A stretch of DNA of 64,000 nt. Origin: Nitrospira japonica (GTDB lineage Bacteria > Nitrospirota > Nitrospiria > Nitrospirales > Nitrospiraceae). Positions 44,772 through 51,904 of the stretch are shown here, piece after piece (position 1 is the first letter of the stretch; each line of letters opens with the position of its first letter). The position numbers were made by a program, and so were the translations under genes. Location of the stretch: assembly GCF_900169565.1 (NCBI RefSeq), contig NZ_LT828648.1, positions 746,876 through 810,875 on the forward strand, read 5' to 3'. The notes below the pieces were generated by a model. That model saw only the letters and a list, made by a program, of their open reading frames with translations, had not been told where the DNA came from and did not search any database.

Positions 44772-45552
44772 ATGATTGAATCATCATTTTGTTTCCTTCC
44801 CGGCGTGGGGCCACGGAGCGAACCTCGATTGTGGGAAGACGGCATCACCACGTGGGCTGCATTCCTGGCACGCGACTCAATTCAGGGAATTGGTCGGACC
44901 CGTAAGGCGCTCTATAATGACTCGCTGTCTCAGGCCCAGGATCACCGAGCCATAGAGGATGCGCGATACTTTGGAGCGGCGCTCCATCAGCGTGATCATT
45001 GGCGACTGTATGATTGGCTGCGTTCCCGCGCCCTTTATCTCGACATTGAAACCGATTCGTTTGGTCAGATTACGGTCGTTGGTTTGTATGGACGAGGCCA
45101 ATTTACCGCATTGGTCCGTGGCGAATCGTTGGACCGCCGGCGTCTCTTCGACGAATTCCTCCACTACGATCTGCTGGTGACGTTCTGTGGCGGCACCTTT
45201 GACCTGCCGAAGTTGTTAGCGTCGTATCCCAGTCTCCCGCTCGATCATCCGCATATCGATCTCTGCTTTCTGGGTAAACGGTTGGGCTACCGTGGCGGCC
45301 TCAAAAGCCATTGAGGCACAGCTGGGGATCAGCCGAGCCAGTACGGTACAAGGACTCGATGGGAGCGATGCGGTTGTACTCTGGAATCGCTGGAGGCACC
45401 GCCGCGACTCTGACGCCAGAGAGCGACTCGTGGCATACAATCGAGCTGATTGTGTGAATTTGGAGCCGTTGGCGGAGAGGTTCTACGCGTCTATGGCGGG
45501 CCTAGTACTGAGAGATGTCTTGCTGAAACATAGCGGAGGAAGCGCTCCCTGA
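44772..45552 (+). pseudogene. YprB-like RNase H-fold exonuclease, frameshifted
   Basis: Two overlapping frames together make one protein of about 260 residues. The first (44772-45314) has an N-terminal helix-hairpin-helix-like part (FLPGVGPRSEPRLWEDGITTW) and the DEDD exonuclease start ALYLDIETDSFG, then VTFCGGTFDLPKL. It breaks at GLK within an AAAA run at 45303-45306. The second frame (to 45552) continues AIEAQLGIS and LVAYNRADCVNLEPLAE, the last catalytic block. Removing one A restores the whole protein. It is either a real mutation or a homopolymer sequencing error. RNase H-like exonucleases of this type are uncharacterised. Confidence 0.75.
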
Positions 45553-45685
45553 ACTACCCCCCTCTTCAACGGTAAGCTCTGTGGGTGATTGGGCAAATTG
45601 CCTTCGCGAGGACACCTTGTCCTGCGACATCGCAAGCGTCTCCACCATAATCTTAAGAATCCAGACTTTTATCGGACTCCCCCAC

Positions 45686-45701
45686 TGGCTCTGTCCTTGC
45701 A
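45686..45701 (+). promoter_or_regulatory. Sigma-54-like promoter of the CsbD-like gene
   Basis: TGGCTCTGTCCTTGCA differs from TGGCACNNNNNTTGCW at one consensus position, with exact GG-N10-GC spacing. The start expected near 45712 leaves a leader of about 95 bases before the ATG at 45808. Confidence 0.55.
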
Positions 45702-45807
45702 CTACCTGGTCGCCAACGTCCTACCTGGACGACATTCACACGGACGCCGGTAACTATTTTCATGAGGGTAGAGCTCCGGAAATGTCTCATTAGATGAAAG
45801 GAGAATT

Positions 45808-46077
45808 ATGCGTACATTGATGTGTGCATTCGCATTGGTCGCTTCACTGGGAGTGGCCATTCCCACGATGGCTGGAGAAACATCCGCCACGATGGAGAAG
45901 ATGAAGGGGGAAACAAAAGCGCTCGGCGAAGAGGCCAAGGGGCAAACGAAGGGTGCGGTGGAGGACCTCAAGGGAAACAAGACGAAAGCAGAAATGGAGC
46001 GGGCGAAAGGGTCGGCGAAAGGTGACATGGAACGGGCCAAAGGAAAAGTCAATGAAACGATCGAGAAATCCAAGTAG
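45808..46077 (+). CDS. Small periplasmic CsbD-like stress protein
   Basis: 89 residues, ATG with AAAGGAG 5-6 bases upstream. Signal peptide LMCAFALVASLGVAIPTMA. The mature part is a highly charged helix with repeated K-G units (MKGETKALGEEAKGQTKGAVEDLKG, ERAKGSAKGDMERAKGKVNE), similar in pattern to CsbD and to LEA-like hydrophilins. Such proteins accumulate under stress. Unlike most CsbD proteins it is exported. A sigma-54-like promoter and a strong terminator frame it as a single-gene transcript. Confidence 0.75.
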   Translation: MRTLMCAFALVASLGVAIPTMAGETSATMEKMKGETKALGEEAKGQTKGAVEDLKGNKTKAEMERAKGSAKGDMERAKGKVNETIEKSK

Positions 46078-46098
46078 TGCGATGGGGTGAGTGACGCA

Positions 46099-46123
46099 CC
46101 GGTCAGAGACACTCTCTGACCGG
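46099..46123 (+). terminator. Intrinsic terminator of the CsbD-like gene
   Basis: CCGGTCAGAGA-CAC-TCTCTGACCGG forms a perfect 11-bp stem, followed by GTTCCCTCCTTAATT. It lies 22 bases beyond the stop codon. Confidence 0.65.
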
Positions 46124-46422
46124 GTTCCCTCCTTAATTAAGTGAGTTTCTTCCCGCCTCATTTCCTTCAGGAACGAATCGTGAGGGGCATGAGGGCCTCG
46201 CAGGGGGAGGTCTATTCCAGGTGGAGCCAGAGATCCAAGCCCCAGTGACATGACAACCTGTCTATCAAGGACACTTTGTCTATGACATGTTCCCGGCAGT
46301 GATGCATAACTGTCCGGTGAATCACCGATTGCGAGTCTGCATCGTTGGCGCCGCCCTTGCAGATTGCCTCGCCCAGCGGTTCATCTTGCTGGCGTTAAGA
46401 AGTGAAGAGGGGGTGCGCACGG

Positions 46423-47277
46423 ATGGCACGGAAACTCGAAACCGCACATATCTCCTTCGGTCTGGTGACTATCCCGGTCGGGATCTACTCGGCTATCGAC
46501 GAACAGGACATTCACTTCAATCAACTCCACGCGCCCTGTGGCAGCCGGATCAAGCAACAGCGATTCTGCCCCGTCTGTAATCGAGACGTCGGCTATGATG
46601 AACTGGTAAAGGGTTACGAAGTGGAGAAGGAGCACTATATCCGCATCACGCAGGAGGAACTCGATACGCTCCAAGCCGCCGAATCCGATGCCATGCAAAT
46701 TTTGGAGTTCGTACCGCTCACGGCCGTCGATCCCATTTATTTCGAAAGCACCTACTACCTCGGGTCCGAAAAGCATGGAGAGAAGGCCTATCAGCTCCTG
46801 ACTCAGGCCATGGAACAGATGGAGCGGGTCGCCCTGGCGAAATTCGTCTGGCGAGGCAAAGATAGCCTCTATGTGATCCGCGCCGTCCAAGGCCGTCTCC
46901 TTCTACATCGGATGCATTACCAGGACGAAATCCGCGAGTTCGAACATGCGCCCAAAAGCGATCAGAAGCCCGGCGCCGGCGAGCTGAAGCTGGCCACTCA
47001 ACTGATCGAATCGATTTCCAACGACACGTTTGATGCGCCGGCCTACCATGACGAATATCGGAAACGGGTGATCGAGTTGATCGAGGAGAAGGCGAAAGGA
47101 AAGACGCTCAAGGTCTCGCCCAATTCCGCGCCACACGCGACCGAGGTGGTGGATCTGATGCAGCGACTCAAGGAGAGCGTGGCGCAGTCGGTGCAGAAAA
47201 AGACGGCTCGATCACGCGCCTTGCCGGCCCAGGGGGCTCGGACCTCCGTCAAAAAGGCCGCCGCCGGGAGACGATGA
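46423..47277 (+). CDS. ku: Ku protein for non-homologous end joining
   Basis: 284 residues from the ATG at 46423 (an upstream in-frame start at 46402 is less likely). Bacterial Ku core: ISFGLVTIPVGIYSAIDEQDIHFNQLH, CPVCNRDVGYDELVKGYE, VDPIYFESTYYLGSE and LATQLIESISNDTFDAPAYHDEYR. The tail is basic and Lys/Arg/Ala-rich, a DNA-binding extension. Ku homodimers ring DNA ends and recruit LigD. No ligD is in the window. The stop overlaps the next start (ATGA). Confidence 0.95.
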   Translation: MARKLETAHISFGLVTIPVGIYSAIDEQDIHFNQLHAPCGSRIKQQRFCPVCNRDVGYDELVKGYEVEKEHYIRITQEELDTLQAAESDAMQILEFVPLTAVDPIYFESTYYLGSEKHGEKAYQLLTQAMEQMERVALAKFVWRGKDSLYVIRAVQGRLLLHRMHYQDEIREFEHAPKSDQKPGAGELKLATQLIESISNDTFDAPAYHDEYRKRVIELIEEKAKGKTLKVSPNSAPHATEVVDLMQRLKESVAQSVQKKTARSRALPAQGARTSVKKAAAGRR

Positions 47278-48095
47278 GCGGCGACTATTCGCCAGCCGAC
47301 CTCTGCCGCATCCTGGGTCTCACTGATGCTCAACTGCGGGCGTGCCTGCGCACCGCCCTCCTCCCTGGGCCTCGAACCACACCGCCCTGCACCTATTCAT
47401 TTCAAAACCTCGTCCTCCTCCGGACGGCCAAGGGTCTGACCGAGGCGGGCGTCTCCAGCCGGCACATCAGAAAGGTGCTCGAGCGCCTCCTGCCTCAACT
47501 CGGCGAGGGGCAGGCCCTCACGAGCTTGAAAATCTATGCCTCCGGCAAGCGGGTCGTCGTCTGGGATGGTGAGTCCCGCTGGCAACCGGATTCCGGTCAA
47601 TTTGTCCTGAACTTCGACACGGCGCAGATGCTGCCGCCCGTACCGTTGCCCGCCCGACACGACGTCCAGTCCTCACCCTCGGAGGCGGCTCGCCGCTGGT
47701 TTGATCGTGCGATCGCCCTCGAACCAGATTCCCCGGAGGAAGCGTATCGGGCTTATGAGGAGGCGCTTCGCTTGTACCCGGGGTTGGTTGACGCGCAGAT
47801 CAATCTTGGACTGCTGCACCATAACGCGGGGCATCTAGCCGAAGCCGAGGGCTGGTATCGTCGCGCGCTCGAACAAGACCCTACGCGGGCGCTGACCCAC
47901 TTTAACTTAGGCGTGGTCCTTGAAGATCAACAGAAGCGAAAGGACGCCTTGGCGGCATATGAAGAGGCAGTCAGACTGGCACCGGAGTTTCGCGAGGCGC
48001 ATTGCAATCTGGCCCAGCTCTACGAAACTCTTGGTCGTCAGCGGGATGCCTTGCGACATTATGCCACGGCCAAACGGCTTCCCGAGAGCCAATGA
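47274..48095 (+). CDS. MerR-like HTH plus TPR protein translationally coupled to Ku
   Basis: 273 residues. The ATG overlaps the Ku stop codon. Residues 1-75 look like a MerR-type winged helix (YSPADLCRILGLTDAQLRACLRTALLP, TYSFQNLVLLRTAKGLTEAGVSSRHI). A beta-rich spacer with LKIYASGKRVVVWDGESRW follows. From about residue 135 three TPR units (PEEAYRAYEEALRLYPGLVDAQINLGLLH, TRALTHFNLGVVLEDQQKRKDALAAYEEA) reach the end. Transcription factor or adaptor; the coupling with Ku suggests a role in end joining or its control. Confidence 0.8.
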   Translation: MSGDYSPADLCRILGLTDAQLRACLRTALLPGPRTTPPCTYSFQNLVLLRTAKGLTEAGVSSRHIRKVLERLLPQLGEGQALTSLKIYASGKRVVVWDGESRWQPDSGQFVLNFDTAQMLPPVPLPARHDVQSSPSEAARRWFDRAIALEPDSPEEAYRAYEEALRLYPGLVDAQINLGLLHHNAGHLAEAEGWYRRALEQDPTRALTHFNLGVVLEDQQKRKDALAAYEEAVRLAPEFREAHCNLAQLYETLGRQRDALRHYATAKRLPESQ

Positions 48096-48248
48096 CTCTA
48101 TGGCTTGAGCGATCGGACTCATTCTCACGAGTAGCCGATAGACTGACCGGGATAGTAGCGTGGCTGTCCGCAGGCTGGATGTTTCTCTCAGCCTGCGGCG
48201 ACTATTTGTCCATCGGGGGTGCTGATAGCCGATTAGGTGGGTGGCCGT

Positions 48249-48416
48249 TTACGCTGCCAGCGGAAGCCTTCCGCGAGTCTCTGCGGGAGTTGTTGGAATG
48301 GTATAGCGTGACTCAAGACTCAAACGCCGTTTCTCGGCTTCACTCTCTCCGGCCAGGCTATGCGCGAGAACCCAAATCAACGTCGTCATTGTCACCAGTC
48401 CGATCATCAGCACCAT
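48249..48416 (-). CDS. Small single-span membrane protein, 55 aa
   Basis: ATG at 48416 with GGAGGAG five bases upstream, a strong start signal. One membrane helix (VLMIGLVTMTTLIWVLAHSLAG) is followed by a charged tail ESEAEKRRLSLESRYTIP. Small accessory subunits of membrane complexes look like this; no family is recognised. The upstream extension of the frame to 48500 is less likely because it lacks a start signal. Confidence 0.5.
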   Translation of the reverse strand: MVLMIGLVTMTTLIWVLAHSLAGESEAEKRRLSLESRYTIPTTPAETRGRLPLAA

Positions 48417-49000
48417 GTATGCTCCTCCGATTAGTGTATGGTCCAAAAGCCCTAGCTGGCCATGAGTCTCTGTATGGAAAAGTTGCAATGGGGGTGCCAT
48501 CGAACCCGGATGTCTGTGTAACGCAGAGTCAATGCGGAATTAATGCGGAAGACACATAGAATCCAATTCACACGCGCAAGACGACCCTTTCAAGACCAAA
48601 GATTGCACTGCACCCCGACACATGGATGAAATTCCGTGCGCAGTGCCGACCACTTTCTGCCGCCATGCGCTCAATATTGCGCAGCAAGGATGTGCCTTGC
48701 GGCCATGATTCGTTCCGAACGACTTGAAGCAGTGGGCCAGCATGCCTAGAATTATCTGCCGGGGATGCACGATCGGCCTATGAACCAGCCGGCGTTCCTA
48801 GCGTCGGTGGCGCGGTCTCCACTCTCGGGTCTTGAGCCGCTCGTAGTAATGCTGAAGCACGAGCTGTTCAGGTGCTTGGCTCTCTCTTCGAGCATGCTCT
48901 CACACACCTGTACCTGATTTGTCACTGCCGCCAGACCCATTTTCCTTTCCTGAATCGGATTGTTACTGCGAAAAGGTATTAAGGGATTGATCATGTAGGC
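48417..49000. other. Decayed intergenic stretch
   Basis: No convincing gene. On the minus strand an ATG at 48940 with AGGAAAGGAAA upstream opens a frame (GLAAVTNQVQVCESMLEE) that turns unlikely after about 20 codons. A second frame then gives EQLVLQHYYERLKTREWRPRHRR and a stop, so a small frameshifted gene is possible. The 17-base sequence shared with 39300-39316 lies at 48682-48698. Confidence 0.35.
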
Positions 49001-49564
49001 TCAAGAGTTCGCGGATGCCCTTAGTTTTTCCGGGTGTACGTGATGGGTATTGCCGAAGCGATTTTTCAGCGTCTCGACGATTACGGCGTCCCACCTTGCC
49101 GGAAGCACCGTTTCAGCCACACTGTGCCCATGCCGAACTGCCAGCCAACCCGACAAGCCTAACGCCAACGCAGTGGCCAACACGTTCGGCCAAGCGTTCA
49201 AGTCCCATTGCAGGGGAGACATGTATTCCCATGTACTGAAAGGATACCAGTACGTGAGGCCCCACCCATGCCCACTGCCGAAGAAATCACAGAGCAAATG
49301 CAGGTGAAAGGCGGTTAAGGCCATGAGGGCGACGCGAAGTCGGTCTTTCGCCAACCTGGCTGTCATGACAGCGACGAGTGCAGCCCCCATAACGCCATGA
49401 GTAAGCACATGATGCCACTGCCCGTAGGCATCGACACCTGCCAAGAGTGACAGTCCATCGAGGTCGGGGGCTACCCCGGCGTAGGCAACTAAGACACGGT
49501 CTCGACGTTCCGAGAGATGTTGGCCGACCAACCAGGACACAATCAGATGACTAGACGGGTGCAT
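49001..49564 (-). CDS. Membrane-bound metal-dependent hydrolase (DUF457/YdjM-like)
   Basis: 187 residues from the ATG at 49564. Pattern of the LexA-regulated YdjM-like membrane hydrolases: HPSSHLIVSWLVG with the first His, AYAGVAPDLDGLSLL, HHVLTHGVMGAALVAVM, and LHLLCDFFGSGHGW with further His and Asp ligands. Several membrane helices. These proteins resemble membrane zinc phospholipases but lack a proven substrate. The longer frame to 49867 has no signal and is arginine/serine-rich. Confidence 0.8.
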   Translation of the reverse strand: MHPSSHLIVSWLVGQHLSERRDRVLVAYAGVAPDLDGLSLLAGVDAYGQWHHVLTHGVMGAALVAVMTARLAKDRLRVALMALTAFHLHLLCDFFGSGHGWGLTYWYPFSTWEYMSPLQWDLNAWPNVLATALALGLSGWLAVRHGHSVAETVLPARWDAVIVETLKNRFGNTHHVHPEKLRASANS

Positions 49565-50086
49565 AGGGTAACGTCGATGGGCTTTGGATGAAGTGTAGCA
49601 GAGGTTAGATGGGTCTTTTCCTGCACTGGTGGCATCATCGAAGGAAAGGCGCCAGGAAGCCAAGCTAAGTACCTGCGTTCTTGACGATCGCGACCCATCG
49701 GAGCATCCTGACGCTACATATCTAACACTTTGCCGACGGCCTATTGGACGACGGCCACCGTTATTGTGAGAAAGGCAGTCGAGTATGGCAAATTCTGCCA
49801 AGAAGTCTGTTCGCAACCAAATTCCGGCCCTGCCGCTGAACTCAATTGAACTCAATTGGCAATGCAAGGCGAGCTTCGTGCGATGCGATGCTGCGACTAG
49901 AGCACCTGTGGCCGTTCAGACGGACTGAGAGCTTCTATGGCTGATGTGCTTGCACTGGGCAGGCTCACCCTCCTGCAATTAAGACAAAGTGCTGTCAAAA
50001 TCGAAAACTCTTGGGCTTCGCTCCAATGGAACGAGCAATACGCAAAGCAAGGGCATTACCGCCGAGACGTTCCTCTTGCCTCCATC
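49565..50086. other. Gene-free stretch with a short tandem duplication
   Basis: No gene supported. A short plus-strand frame from 49784 (about 47 codons, ANSAKKSVRNQIPALPL) has a weak start. GAACTCAATT occurs twice in tandem at 49838-49857. Confidence 0.35.
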
Positions 50087-50619
50087 TCAATAGTCTACCG
50101 GCCGGCTTCTTTTCTTGTGCAGCCTTCGATCCTCCCATGATGGTATGGGTTGCGGATCCGCCCAGAGCCCTGACCGTGCGTCGCGTGCAGACTGTTCTAA
50201 TTCCTATAAGGCCAAGTCCTTGGGCGCAAACTTCCGATACCACCAGCACCAGCTATCCTTCACGAGTTCGTTGTTGACGTTTGAGCCATCAGGCAACAGC
50301 ACATTGGCAATGATGCGGCCGTATTTGTCCATGCCATGAGTGCGTACCGTGACCTCTTTTCCGAACACGAGCGCTGATGCAGCCTGCTTGGCCCTGTCCC
50401 GTACGCCTGGCCTTTTTCGGGACAATCGATCCCACGCAGTCTGATTCGCTCCGCTTGCTGACGGTGCATGACTTCGATGGTGTCGCCGTCGAGGACGAAG
50501 ACAACAAAGAAGAGAGGCTCACCAGCTGCAGAAGGACCCGCCAAAACCCAGGACGGAAAGAATCCAAACCAACCATATGCCCTGTCATTCCCCTCAGGTT
50601 TCCCCAGGAATAGGATCAT
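50087..50619 (-). pseudogene. Broken thermonuclease (SNase homologue)
   Basis: The parts of one staphylococcal-nuclease-like protein are split over two frames. The first frame has a signal-like start and FVLDGDTIEVMH, then IRLRGIDCPEKGQAYG, with the catalytic Arg and Glu. A missing base in the GGG run at 50398-50400 shifts the frame. The second frame continues AKQAASALVFGKEVTV and GMDKYGRIIANVLLPDG with the last catalytic Arg. It then meets an in-frame TAG at 50204-50206, after which the frame still reads ELEQSARDARSGLWADPQPIPSWE to a natural TGA at 50087. Two independent lesions make a true pseudogene more likely than sequencing error. Confidence 0.8.
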
Positions 50620-50850
50620 CTAATTGTGTTTGGACGCTTCGTGGATCACTTCAACAAGATTCCTCATGAGCGGATCGCCAGTTCTCGCCGCCACTGTTTC
50701 ATAACCTTCAGTTCGTACCAAGCGAGAATAAAAGTCGATCATCCCACTCAATTCCTTGGGGCCCAATTCGTCGTATCCGTGTTTCATTCCAACGTTGCGA
50801 CCATACGCAAAGCTTGCAGCCGCGAAAATGATGATTGCTATCCATTCCAT
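50620..50850 (-). CDS. Small membrane-anchored protein, 76 aa
   Basis: An N-terminal hydrophobic helix (WIAIIIFAAASFAYGRNVG) is followed by a soluble part (YDELGPKELSGMIDFYSRLVRTEGYETVAARTG). Composition is protein-like, but the ribosome binding site is poor and no family is recognised. It ends one base upstream of the thermonuclease remnant. Confidence 0.45.
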   Translation of the reverse strand: MEWIAIIIFAAASFAYGRNVGMKHGYDELGPKELSGMIDFYSRLVRTEGYETVAARTGDPLMRNLVEVIHEASKHN

Positions 50851-51104
50851 GTTTTCTTATTCACCGTCCGGATCATTACGCACTCTTCAAGAGTCTCGCG
50901 TTTGCTCAATACTTCGCGAAGATACTTACCACTTCCCAACATGCCACCATGCCACAAGCCGGCGAGATAGCAAAAGAGGCAAACGATGAGGCCACTTCCG
51001 ACTGCTAGTAGCAATCCCACTGCTTTGACCCCATACGCTATGGACGCTGTCTTGTCATGCGCACTGGATAATTGCGTGCGGTATTCAGACCGTTGACCGG
51101 GCAC
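50838..51104 (-). CDS. Possible small membrane protein, doubtful
   Basis: 88 codons with one strong membrane helix (GLLLAVGSGLIVCLFCYLAGLWHGG) preceded by a polar helix. It overlaps the next gene by 13 bases. The start codon is not ATG and lacks a binding site, so the exact limits are uncertain. Confidence 0.35.
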   Translation of the reverse strand: MPGQRSEYRTQLSSAHDKTASIAYGVKAVGLLLAVGSGLIVCLFCYLAGLWHGGMLGSGKYLREVLSKRETLEECVMIRTVNKKTWNG

Positions 51105-51258
51105 CGCAACAATGGCAATTCAGATGTCACAAGAGAGGATCCCGCTGTACGCAGATGCCGTAGGTCGGCGCGTATTTGAGCGATGCCGAACGTAGTTGCT
51201 GGCTGAGGCGCATCACTGCGCCCATTTCACTCCCGAAGACCCAACAGCAGCGTAGCCA

Positions 51259-51609
51259 TTATGGCTTTGATCTCGTGGGGGACGGCTTGGATACACGATC
51301 ACATTTCGCAGCCAACACAAAGTCGCTCTCCGTGAGGCCTTTCACCTTGTGCGACCAGATTTCGATCTTACACTTCCCCCAGGCGACATAGAGGTCGGGG
51401 TGGTGTTTCTCTGCCTCGGCGATCACTCCGATCTTGTTGGCAAACGCGAGTGCCTTTGCAAAATTCATAAATACATATTGGCTCTGCAAGCGACCGTTTC
51501 GGTTAATACGCCACCCGCGTGCTAAGTGCTTCAACACGCCCCGGGCTTGTCTCATCGTCAGCGTCGGTACTGTCACGCTATCGTTGCATTTCTTATTGGC
51601 GAGTTTCAC
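51259..51609 (-). CDS. phhB: Pterin-4a-carbinolamine dehydratase
   Basis: 116 residues from a GTG at 51609 with AAGGA upstream; the frame continues to 51654. The family core is intact: FAKALAFANKIGVIAEAEKHHPDLYVAWGKCKIEIWSHKVKGLTESDFVLA, holding the EAEKHHPD active-site histidines and the later W, H and GLT-D. The enzyme dehydrates 4a-hydroxytetrahydrobiopterin. In organisms without aromatic hydroxylases it is linked to pterin or molybdopterin metabolism. No phenylalanine hydroxylase gene is nearby. Confidence 0.9.
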   Translation of the reverse strand: MKLANKKCNDSVTVPTLTMRQARGVLKHLARGWRINRNGRLQSQYVFMNFAKALAFANKIGVIAEAEKHHPDLYVAWGKCKIEIWSHKVKGLTESDFVLAAKCDRVSKPSPTRSKP

Positions 51610-51904
51610 GGCATTGTCCTTTTCTTGTAGATGAGCCAGGATGGATGAGCACACAGAGCTAAAAGATTGAAACCCGACCCTTTCAATCTTTCGCGTGTCC
51701 TCCCCATCACGCTCATCTGCAGGGCCAACTTACCGCCGTCGCTTTCTTGCCGTTATATGGGTGCTATTTCGCCTTCGTGCCAAAAGACAGAGAACGCTCA
51801 GTTGACGGCGCGTGCGCTCTTTAACGCTAACCGTCACATCAGTGTCTTCCTGCTGATGCCGCTGAAGGCATGGTCGTGCCGGCGATTCTTATGAGCCTAG
51901 ATCG

